A stretch of 64,000 nucleotides of DNA from Collybia mongolica (taxonomy: Eukaryota > Basidiomycota > Agaricomycetes > Agaricales > Clitocybaceae): assembly GCA_013420905.1 (NCBI GenBank), contig JAAXNY010000006.1:1240001-1304000 (forward strand). The letters run 5' to 3'. Shown here one piece after another: positions 34,099 to 44,559 of the stretch. The translations under genes and the position numbers were made by a program. A model generated the notes under the pieces. That model saw only the letters and a list, made by a program, of their open reading frames with translations. It did not search any database and was not told the origin of the DNA. Numbering within the stretch: position 1 is the stretch's first letter; every line of letters begins with the position of its first letter.

Positions 34099-35038
34099 CT
34101 ATCTGTGCCTCCGTGAGAGTAGAGTGCTGGAGAGTAAATAGATGACAGCGACAGCAAATTCCATAATAAACGACATGACTAGAAACCTGATCCAGTCACC
34201 TGTGATCGGATTGAATTTGGCCAATGTGGGGTTGGGAGAAAGCTCAATGCCGAACAAATCGGACGAAGACCATGCGGCAAGAATTCCGTATGCAACACGG
34301 ACACCCAAAAATGGCAGAGCAATTGTTAGCCCCCAAAGAAGCTGTGAAGGTGTGAGGGTACACAAAGACATAGATTGTATATGATCTGACCTTGCGGCGG
34401 TAATATCTCATCTGAAATCGATATGTCCAAGCGCCCATGTGGGCTAGGAATAAAAGGACATACAGGCCGGAGAATATACCAGCCCCTACACGTCGCAGAA
34501 TCAGACCAATAGGACCTTTATCTGGACTGACGTGGGTTCCGAGAATCCCACCAGCGACTGTTAACCCGATTCCTGCAAGACCAATGACACCGTAGATCCT
34601 GAATATTACGGAAACACGAGTGTTTTCGCTGTAGGTATTCTGGCCCCTACAAAAAAACTGTCAGGCTATAAAGCCGCACATACTGGTGGTGACGTACACC
34701 AAGCCAAGAAATCCAATGGTAGATAATAGAAGGGGACCAAGACCCGCTGTTTGCAGCACGTATGAGGAAATGAGTAGATCAACATTGCTTGGTTGGATCA
34801 TCTCAGCAGCGATTAACAAAGCGCCTCCGGCAACCCGGGCTATCACAAGTGTTGATAAATTCGTTTACGTTTCGCTGAGATATATCACGCACTTGACGAA
34901 AATACGAAGAGGAATAACCACCCTCCATCCCTCCTGAACGCATACCGGAAGACAAGTATTATCGTAAACGCGACAATGGGAACATAGATCCCGATTTGGG
35001 CCGCGGATATTTTCCCTCTAACGTCCAAAGTTGGCATG
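34099..35038 (-). CDS. DUF7702-like multi-pass membrane protein
   Basis: Exons read from MPTLDVRGKISAAQIGIYVP (ATG at 35036-35038) through several hydrophobic helices: FTIILVFRY, VAGGALLIAAEMIQP, LLSTIGFLGLV, RIYGVIGLAGIGLTVAGGI, LRRVGAGIFSGLYVLLFLAH and LLWGLTIALPFLGVRVAYGI. It ends DWIRFLVMSFIMEFAVAVIY...SRRHR with TAG at 34099-34101. About seven membrane segments and 270 residues, matching the fungal DUF7702/RTA1-like group of unknown function. It faces the Las1 gene divergently, with ~420 bp between. Confidence 0.82.
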
Positions 35039-35457
35039 TTAACAAGGGAATCGTGAAAGATTATTGGTATGATTTAGAGGTCCAGCAGAGCCGAACGGAA
35101 AAGACGCGCCGACACGCGGTAGGGTCAGGTGCCCAAAAAGAAAAATCAACATCGATCAACGATCACGATCAATAATGCACGTGTGGTTGGAATATAAGTA
35201 TACATACTTTTGTCGCTTTGCAGTAAAAAGTGGGACCTGATAGTTTCTGGGTGCCCGAAATGGGGTTGACAATTTGGTGCTTGTCCGCGACTGTACACAA
35301 ATTCTAACCTATGTAGCAGTCCCCTTGAATATATAATGGACTAGTTATGAAATCTTCACCAAGATATGAGGGAGGCTGATTGCCAAGCTTTTTGGGTTGG
35401 ATCAAAGTTTCATCAGCCAGGTTTCCCGACTGGTCTTACTGAGGAACTGGCTAGACA
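35039..35457. promoter_or_regulatory. Divergent promoter region of DUF7702 and LAS1 genes
   Basis: No gene seen. The 419-bp gap separates two divergent start codons and must hold both promoters. It includes the E-box-like GCACGTG near 35177; no other element is clear. Confidence 0.4.
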
Positions 35458-37163
35458 ATGAAACTACCTCGTCGTGTGCCATGGTCTTCGACTGAGGAAC
35501 TGGAAACAATATGCGCTTGGATATACGCCGACGAGAATGATCTTGAGTCCAAGATCCGAGCCATTAACCGAGTAAGTTCTTATGCATGCACTTTCTTGAC
35601 GGTTGGCTGAATGCTGGTTAGCTATCGGCCTGGAGAGCGATAACGCATCTTCCTCATGCGCTCGAGTCAACCTTATCACTCCTGGTAGTGATTGCACAAG
35701 ACCAGACGACTCATTCGCGTCTTTCTCTTCGCCAAAGTTATTCAACAGCAATCATCCGACTGGTCAATGGGCTTGTCGACCCTCTGCAATATGGGGCTTA
35801 TGCTAGATCTATTGCATCGATAGCAAATCAACTAGGTCTACCTCCATGGCTTGTTGAGCTTAGACATGCCGCCACTCATGAGGATTTGCCTAGCATTGAA
35901 TTGCTTCGAGAAGCAGCAAGAGAGGTTAGATACTCGCTATCTACCTTTGTTCTATTCTGATATTTCAGCCATGCAAGGCTATGTCTTGGCTTCTGCATAA
36001 CTACTTCCTCCCGACCATAAACCCGCCTTCTGTTGCTAAACCACAAGAACACACCCTTCGTTCAGTAGTGCCCTTATTAAAACAATACAAGAATCTCCTC
36101 AAAATAACGACCCGAGATGCGTCATTGAAATCTCAGTATAAAATCGCTATATCCACCATACTGAAAGACATTGAGAGATGGATTGCCGAGGCGAAAGTGG
36201 CTGCCAATGTTGCGGTCGGAGAAATAGGATGGGAGTCTTGTCTGCCTGAGAACCTGTTGGACTCGGGGGAGATGGACGTGAAGGAAAAATGGGCTCTGGA
36301 AAAACTTTGTGATTCTTTACTACAAAAAGGGGCACTGGTCTCTCTATCAAAAAAGTCAGACCTAATGTTCGATCACCAAACTTGACTAATATATTTTTTC
36401 AGAAAGAGAAACTTCCCTACAGATTCTTTCTCCCCACCAGGATTTTCTCTTTTATTGTGGAATCCCCTTTTGCAGCATCTACAATCTTTACATCCCGGCT
36501 TTCTTGCCATTCTCGTTGGTCGGATAGTCTCGCACCTCCTCATTGACTACCATCCGCTGAAAACGTCGGCTGGCGATCCAAGTGATCTGACATATGATCT
36601 ATGCTTGGCCCGCTGGGCCATGTGGGGCATCAATATATGTGAAGGCGATGAGTCACAGGCAGATTTTGATTTGAAAAAGGAAGTTACTATCAGCCTAATG
36701 CACGCTATGAGCCATTCGATCTTAGATGGTCCTCAGAATAGGAAGGGGTAATGGCGAGTTTAAATGCAATATCTTCCCATACTAATGGACTTGCTACTTT
36801 CTTTAGCGCAATCTCGCTCCTTGAATCGCTTTGTTCGGGTAACTCACAACTCGAAACAATACTTTCCATTTTCCTTCGATCCGAATCAACAACTCAAACT
36901 AGCGTATGTCAACGAATTTTCGTCTCCCAGCTGCTTTCATAAAACATCTTTTTTAGCAATGGGATCCAGACGCTATTGCGGTGATGGATCAACGTTTAAG
37001 TTCATTCATGTCGTTGGACGACCACATCGGTTTCCTCGAAGCACATTCTGAGGAAAGTCGAATAACAACTAAAGCGTCTGGGTCAATATCTGGATGGCTA
37101 ACATTGAACAAGAGTACAAGCTGGAGGCCTTGTCCCATTGGCGTCCATTGCTCAACTAGTTAA
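35458..37163 (+). CDS. LAS1: rRNA-processing endonuclease Las1
   Basis: Las1 cuts ITS2 of pre-rRNA at site C2, in complex with Grc3, in the nucleolus. The protein begins MKLPRRVPWSSTEELETICAW. The HEPN domain follows: LSAWRAITHLPHALEST, AIIRLVNGLVDPLQYGAYAR, LGLPPWLVELRHAATHEDLP. RHAATH is the catalytic R-H-x-x-T-H motif. Later exons give WLLHNYFLPTIN, a helical middle region and the conserved C-terminal end TSWRPCPIGVH. Introns are GT-AG; at the last intron the donor that keeps the frame is TAT|gtcaac near 36909, joining to QWDPDAIAVMDQRL. Length (~450) is within the fungal range. Confidence 0.9.
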
Positions 37164-37316
37164 TAAGATATGGCTTGACATTCAAATAATTCATGATGTC
37201 TATCACATATTATTTCTTTTGGAATGACACAAATATCTGGATCCTTGTAAACCCAGCAGAGAGCATCGTAAACTAAATGGGAAATTTAATAGTGGGTGTG
37301 CGTTTGTATAGGGCTG

Positions 37317-39321
37317 TCAAGAGATGGAGTCAACAAATGTAGTTGCCCGAGGTTTGCTTGTTGGGCCTGGGTTTCGTGACTGGCGCGAAAACCCAAGGTG
37401 TTCCGTTGCGTCGCTTCGCCCAGATTCACTCCTAATTTCACTTCGCCTATCACTGCCTTCACCCCGTCCATCGCTGCCGGTATAACGGGGGGGTAACTCG
37501 ACAACTTCAGTCCCATCCTGGTGATAGACTGATACAGGCGCTCGGCCGCCATCATGATGAACAATGTATACATGATTCGAGGAAGAGTCCCGTGGAGAGG
37601 TTGATTGGGGATTGGAATCCCTAGCAGACGACGCATGTTGAGGAATAGGGCGACGACCATCTTCGGTTGGCATGACAAATGGTTCTACCTGATAGTTTCC
37701 TGAGCCTATCGTCAAGCGATGAAGCATACTAGATGAAGGATTGCTGCTGCCTATGGATGTTTCGCCAACATATCCAGGTCCTGGTGGTACGGCACTATAG
37801 CGTGAGGAGGGAGTTATGACAGGATGATCAAACTGGGCTTCTGTTGGAGAGCCGTCGGGAGAGCCGGAATTCAGGTCCACAAATTGACTTCGGCGCCTTT
37901 TCTGACGTTGGTTTTGCAAAAACGCTGACGTTGCAGCGATCCCGAGTAGAGCCCCAAGAACAGCTCCTCCAACGGATGTGCCAACAAGGATGCTGGGGGG
38001 TATCTTTGAGATTCGGCTAATTAAGGAATAAACAAGGCACATAAGGGGAAAAAAATTATGAATTGACATGCCTTGAATCAATCCCAGACAAACAAGTTTT
38101 TGGGCCATTTCCACCACTGTGTAGAGGTCCATTGGCCCAAAAGTTGCCCACAGAGTCGGCAACACTAATAAAGAATGGTGAACCCCATGACAAACTGACA
38201 GTCCAGTTCATGGTCTTCATCTCAGAGCTAGTGATATTGAAAGGTGGGTGAAGTGCAGGTGCTATCTGCGATTTCATCAAGGATCGACTTATTGCACATT
38301 CCCCTATCGACTTACCGTGAAGGTGTATGGCGGTGTCCCGTTCTTTGGAGTAATGGAGATATCGGTACACTTTAGACATCGTAAGTAGTGAACCTCGAAA
38401 GGTAACCAAATTTTTTTGACCTGGTCAATCCAGCCATACTGAGACATTGGGCCATTCGCCACAACTGCCTCAATATCAAGTGGGCCAAGTGGAAAGGTTA
38501 CATTTGGACACGAAGCTAAATCGGCTGCGGCTGTAGGAATAACGGTATACGTCGCTTGACATCCTCCGGTGTTTCCATATTTGTCGAACTGCAGACCGAG
38601 ATTAGGTCTGGAAAGCAGGGTGAACAGCAGTCGAAATACCATGCATATTTGATACTTGGGGGCGAGATCATCAGACAAAGTTAAAGTAATGAATAGGACA
38701 GTTGCCAAACCTGAGTTCCTGGAGTAAATGGTACCGCCCATTCCTAACCTGTGCTTCAATACGAACTCCATGACATGTCTCTCATAGGACTCACAAAGCT
38801 CAATCCTGATCCGGCTTCAACGATAAAAGGAAATACGAATGTCCTAGAAAACTGTTATTTAACGCTCAAAATTTTTTGCATACCCACCGGTAGAGCTCAC
38901 GATGTGTAAACCTGGAGATAGTAAGGAGCCGTGGGATTCGGGCTAGACAATAGTTAGTCATAAATTGGAAAGTATACGAGTACACGATTCCATTTACCCT
39001 GTTGCACTGCTCCTAGACCATGTTATGTGTATTTTTTCACACTGAACTGTTGGTGGAGTAAGCATTTTGATTTTTGGTACAGACCTTCCCAAAATTACCA
39101 GTGGTTGGTACGGGCACGGGTTGTGAGGGCAAATTGTAATCGAAAAAGAAAGACTAAAATCAAATTTGAAGGAAAGTATGACAGATGTATATTTCAAAAG
39201 ACATTACCTGAACCAAATGGGGTGTATGTGTAAAGGAATACACGCGGGTGGCTGGCCAAAGGAACGATAATGTGAGCAAAAGAGGAAGTGCACGGAAGAA
39301 ACGTTGACTCGTCGCCGCCAT
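37317..39321 (-). CDS. Single-pass cell-surface protein with cytosolic PPxY tail
   Basis: Exon 1 (ATG at 39319-39321) encodes a signal peptide (FFRALPLLLTLSFLWPATRVYS). Six or more exons then form an extracellular part with paired Cys (TVQCEKIHITWS, GGCQATYTVIP, ASCPNVTFPLG) and several Asn glycosylation sites. A single TM follows (SILVGTSVGGAVLGALLGIAATSAFL), then a basic stop-transfer QRQKRRR and a long Ser/Pro-rich cytosolic tail containing VELPPRYTG, a PPxY motif that Nedd4/Rsp5 ligases could bind. This layout is common among basidiomycete surface proteins of unknown function. Sensor or wall-anchoring roles are speculative. Joins at 38771-38890 are inferred from frame continuity. Confidence 0.75.
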
Positions 39322-39924
39322 CGTCGTAAATCCAAGCACAATGAAACCGTGGCGCCAAAGTAAATGGGAAAGGACAATTCGGATCAACCCATCTTGACAG
39401 CAAACACATTGGATTGAATTGCCCGCACCCAACAGAATTTGTGCAACGCATTGGTGATCGGTGGCGGTGTTCTCGAATACTCAATCCGAAAAGTACGGAT
39501 CAGCTTCTTCCTACTCACACAAGGTTGGTCTCCTGGACTGCGATAACATACTTCATGGCCTCAACAAATGGTCCTTTAAGAAAGAGCCTCTCTTCCCAAA
39601 GCACCTAACCTGACAAGTTTACATGCCTCTGGCATACATAATTATAACATTATAATTTACCTCATCTTGTAATATACAACACAAAAGGTGGTTACAGCGA
39701 GGAACGACGGACGTAGTCTCGACCCCCCATGCGGAGTTTGAGCCCAAATGAAATATTATGCAACAATAGTGGGATGGAACGAGCTCCGCACGCACAAAGT
39801 ACTGAACTACATATACTGGCGTTACTGACGTCACGACTTTAAATTTGTACATAGATGAATCATGTGGCTTAGGGCTGCTGCGGCGTGTGCTAAGCTTTTC
39901 CATGGACCCATCTTAATCAGCTCC
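39322..39924. other. Divergent intergenic region, no gene seen
   Basis: Lies between the start codons of the surface protein and the Ysc84-like gene; presumably both promoters. Short frames here have no family features. Confidence 0.4.
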
Positions 39925-41720
39925 ATGAAACTCAACAATCCACTGCCACAACCTTTGCCTAAAGAATGCTTGAAGGCTGCTAGAATATGTATGTCGTCGG
40001 CTAGTGTACTCTCCTGTCGATAATTAAACCAGGATTCGCAGTCAAGTCCTTCGTCGACAGTGGCAACAATGGCCTTGACGGCGTGATTCCTCGATCTGTT
40101 CTTGAGAATGCCAAAGGGTTTGCCATTTTCACGATCTTCAAAGCAGGTTTTGTGTTCTCTGCCCGTGCTGGCAGTGGGGTAGTTATCGCAAAGCTTGATG
40201 ACGGAAGTAGGTCATACTAACCTGGATATTTGCATTTTCGTTCTCCTCTGATGTTTCGTAGCATGGTCTGCGCCGAGTGCGATTGGAACCGCAGGAGTTG
40301 GAGTAGGTGGTCAGCTCGGTGCCGAGATGACAGATTTTCTAGTTGTGCTGAATTCTCGTGCGGTACGTGTTACTCTTATTCCTCTCTAATTCGTTGATCC
40401 ATCATCTCACCTTGCAGGCTATCGTGAGTCTATCCTAGACAATGGGAAGTTATCCCTCAAAAGTGTCATCTTAGAGAACATTTATGGCTGCCGGCTCCCT
40501 TACCTTAGGGGGTAACGTGAGCATCGCGCTTGGTCCTCTAGGCCGAAATGGTGAGGCGAGCGGCTCAGTGAATACTAGCGGTAAACTTGCAGCAATGTAT
40601 GCTTCTGCCTGGATCATGCCGATGCTTCTCACACCACGAATAGGTACAGTTATTCCAAAACACGAGGACTTTTCGGAGGTCTCTCAGTTGAAGGTTCTGT
40701 CATTGTTGAACGGCAAGATGCAAATATCCAAGCCTATAATTCACCAGTCACTGCTCGACTTCTTCTCGGTGGCGCCGTAGATCCCCCATCATGGGCCTCT
40801 ACATTGCTCACCACGCTCGAATCGTGCACAGGGATACCTGGAAACAGGAAGTGGATAGAAGACGGTACAGCTGACAGAGATTATGTTTTTGGAGGGGTTG
40901 CAAGTCCAGGCGTCGAGCCAAGCACGTCTTACTTACAAAAGAGAAGGAAGGACGACAAACCGGTATTTCCTCCTGATTCATGGGGGACGAGCACTGGTTC
41001 CGGATCTTATTTCTCTTCGGCGGATGCCACAGCTCAGACGAAACAAAGGAGTAGAACGTGGGACCAAGGTAACTCTACATTTGCGACACAATTCGAGTCA
41101 GATTTTACTCCAGCACTCCAATCGTCTCGTCATCCCCGGTTTAGCCAGTCTGTGTCTTATACCCGTTCGAATGATCTTCTCGACCAGGTAAATTCATTAG
41201 ACTTACCGCGATCTTCATTGCCTATAATTCAACAGAACCGAAGCCTACATACCCGACCGATGAGCATGACAAACCCAAAAATTCCCACCCACTCAGGTTC
41301 CACACCGTCCAATCCCTTTTCTAATTCGCCCAGTTACGACGAAGACATCTTCCTAACAAACGATCGAATCGGCAAGCAGTCGTCGCTCCGGATCGCCCCA
41401 AAACCTGAACTCATGAAACCACTGTTATCTCATGAAGGGGTTGCCCGTGCTATAGCACTTTACAATTTTCACGCCGTTGAAGTGCGCATCTTTTTTAACC
41501 TTGTAAATAACTAAATTCATAAATCATAGCCGGGCGATCTATCCTTTTCCAAAGGCGATGTGATCACAATCACGAAAAAAAGTGATAGGAACGATGATTG
41601 GTGTGCAATCAATAATCCCTTTTGTTGTCCACACCAATGTTCAAATTATTAATCAGGTGGACTGGTAAAGTGCACGGTTGCCAAGGGATCTTCCCCGCAA
41701 ACTTTGTCGAAGTCGTGTAA
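39925..41720 (+). CDS. Ysc84/SH3YL1-like actin-patch protein with C-terminal SH3
   Basis: Begins MKLNNPLPQPLPKECLKAARIF, then the SYLF/DUF500 lipid- and actin-binding domain: SFVDSGNNGLDGVIPRSVLENAKGFAIFTIFKAGF, SARAGSGVVIAKL, QLGAEMTDFLVVLNS, FMAAGSLTLGGNVSIALGPLGR. A ~230-residue Ser/Pro-rich linker follows (40804-41440) and then an SH3 domain (AIALYNFHAVE, GDLSFSKGDVITITK, WWTGKVHGCQGIFPANFVEVV). Such proteins bind Las17/WASP and F-actin at endocytic patches. The last intron is solved by DW + WTGK (donor after GATTG, acceptor before GTGGACTGG). The lengths match Ysc84 relatives, with a longer linker. Confidence 0.92.
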
Positions 41721-41838
41721 ATGTGTCACCGCTTTTAATCATTGGGCTTGACTATAGACTACTATATTATGATTTACGCTGTCATGTTTAGAGTTGACAT
41801 ATAATAAATATGTAAAGGTGAGATTAGAAGAAAGAGTA

Positions 41839-44359
41839 TCAAGTCATGTCATAATATGCTGCCATGGCTTCATAATCGTCCATATCATCCATATCGTCTT
41901 CAAACGAATTTGAACTATGTGAATTGGCTAGCCATTCGAGGACCCTCGGATGTGCAACGACCCTGGGATAAGAGATAAATAGGTTGTGGACATCATTCAG
42001 AAGCGATTTACTTCTCGGCATTAAAATTAAGAACTTGCAATGATTCCATATTTGTTGCGCGGGAAAGAGCAACATAAGCTTGTGATGTGTTAGTACAGTA
42101 CACTTATCTAGGAACTATATAATATTCTCACCTTGGCCTTTCTCAAAGGTCCGCCTTAGGTCCACTTTCACTCGTTCGAGTGTCTGCCCTTGTGACTTGT
42201 GGACACTGAGTGACCACGCCAAGATGAGTGGCACCTGTAGAAAGTGGAATGATTAGCAAATAATCATAATTTAACAGGAAGGGTGGATGTGTCCTACTTG
42301 ATCGCGCCGAGCTTCCATGCTGCCATCAGCATTGTTGACAGTAAATTCTTGCGGAACACACATCATCTCTCTTCCGTTTATAAAGCGTATTACTGGCCAC
42401 GATGGTCCGACAACCCCAAGCTCTGTCACACGATTTTCTTTGCCTCTTTGTGGTTTGGCTATCTCCGTGTGTTCCTCAAGTGAGTCTGCTGGCGTCGAGA
42501 ACCTTATAACTTTTCCTACGGATCCGTTGACGAGGACGCCAGGTACCATATTCTACGGATGGTGATGATATACCAGAGGGCCGAAGATTGGCAGTGTTCA
42601 AAGCGACGCACCTTGACCAACATGACCTGTGCCCCAACCTGATATTTTATGGAACAGGGTTGGAGAATCTAGCTCTATAGTTGGATTAAGCCTACCTTCA
42701 ATTCGATCGATCTCGGAACAATGAGGCGTTCTAGGAGTTTTTCCATCTGGGGTTGGGTCACCCTCTCACCGTAGGAGTTAACGCCTGGATATTCCTGAGC
42801 GTTGTAAATATGAGATTCAGCTTTAAGTGCCCTGAGTCTATTGAGGTTAGCATTGTCAACCTCGCGACGTGTGGAGTAGCTGGGCACATTTCAGAACGTG
42901 GAAAGACTCTCGGAATATATACATACAGCTCTGTTGGTTCGATGCCGTCTGTATAGGTAACAGTTCGTGCAAGACCCATGAAAGAATTGATAATTTTGGA
43001 ATCTATTTTGCCATAACGCATCGCGTTGAGCATGTCCACAAAAGCTGATCTGGGTAAGCAACTGGATATCATAGCGAGTACAAAATATTAAGAGTACCTT
43101 GATCCTTCTGACGAAAGACCTTGGTCAGCAACACAGGTGGCCCGACGCACGAATTCCAGGTGTTGGCATCGAATGCAAAGCTGGGCGGCATCTCTTCGCC
43201 CTTCTCGGTGCGACCAGGTACGGGAGGCAACTGGCAGAAATCACCTGAAAGTATAAGCTGACCGAGATCAGATCGTTCCAACGTTGGAACCACAACTTTC
43301 ACACCTGAATACCACCGAAAGGAAGTTCATTGTTCCTGAGTCTACGAGCAATGTATTCCTGATTGTTTGCATGAGTTCCATCTTTGCATTGACCAGACTT
43401 CTTCGAAATTCACGAGTTTATCAAATAGTGCCCCATCTATCATTGAGACTTTGTCTGAGGTTAGCGTTTTTTAAAACAGTGTTTGATGGCAACTTGCTTT
43501 CATCTATGATTAAGGATTTTACTCTTCGCCATCGCTCTAGCACTCGTTCAAATTTGGGTTGACCGAGAAACTTCCCCGCTAAACGCTTCGCATCCTCCTG
43601 ACCAAGCCCAATGCCCGCCCATGAATGAAGTGTTGTTCCACCAATATTAACAGCTGCGATTCCGGTAGAGGCCGTGATGCCCAGAGTAGATGGATCCAGA
43701 GCATTAATTATCTCGCGCAAAAGAACCGACTTTCCGGTCCCTGCGGACTACATCGTTATGATGGCTCCCGAACACCAAAAGAAGTTACAAACCAGCTGAT
43801 CCAGTAAAAAACACGTTACGTCCTTCTCGAACTTGATGCAGAACCAGGCCTTGTTCTCGAGAAAGGGATATTTCGGGAGGTGACATAGGGATAAAACCGA
43901 CAGCCTGACTTGACTGAGTTGGGGTGTTGATATGCGTGAGGATGTCCAAACTTCGGTTTCGGGATTCACTGTTAGAAGACAACGAGGATTCCTGCAAAAG
44001 GTCAGTCGACGATATCACCGAGATGAGGCCTTGATATGAGATGATTGGATGCAACAAGAGTTTCAAGGAATTCACTTACTGCTAGCGAGCCAAGTCTCAG
44101 CCTGGGACCTTGATGAAAAACTTCGATGTTTCGCGCCCGGAAATCTGCTGACCTTCATAACACAATCCTAAATTAGGTGCGCCTGGCGACACCTCTGATA
44201 ATACTAACTTTTTTGTTACACTGAGGCGTAGATATTAAGCCTTTGAAGTTGCTTGAAGCAAATTTCAGACATACGAACCTCATTCCATGTGTTATATATC
44301 TTCGGACCATCACGACCAACGCTGACTGCATAAAATTTGGCCTTAGGTGCCTTCGGCAT
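41839..44359 (-). CDS. PIF1-type DNA helicase with N-terminal RNase H1-like domain (copy A)
   Basis: Starts [18 protein letters not shown] at 44359. The first two exons spell a viroplasmin/RNase H1 N-terminal domain ([21 protein letters not shown] joined to [13 protein letters not shown], then QAETWL), a fold that binds RNA/DNA hybrids. After a Ser/Thr-rich linker comes the helicase: [24 protein letters not shown] + [11 protein letters not shown] (Walker A split by an intron), [42 protein letters not shown] and [10 protein letters not shown]. The C terminus is [11 protein letters not shown] followed by an acidic tail ([10 protein letters not shown]). PIF1 enzymes are 5'-3' helicases of nucleus and mitochondria. 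This copy keeps ordinary CpG content. It is the divergent neighbour of copy B. Confidence 0.88.
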
Positions 44360-44559
44360 TAGGGGAGTCTCATGTGGGTTCACACTCAAACCTTGAAACG
44401 ATGACTAGTGTCACGGACACGTGCTAGCGCGTCCGCATTGTCAGTCACAGTTTCTACTGATACTATCTTGACATTCAATTGACTCGGGCATTCAGGGTTA
44501 TTGGCCGTACTTAGTATAGCTGCTGGACGAAACGAAAGGCACCCTAAGCCTCGATAACG
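44360..44559. promoter_or_regulatory. Shared divergent promoter of the two PIF1-like genes
   Basis: Only 200 bp separate the start codons at 44359 (reverse) and 44560 (forward), so both genes must draw on the same regulatory sequence. I see no clear TATA box or long inverted repeat in it. Confidence 0.6.
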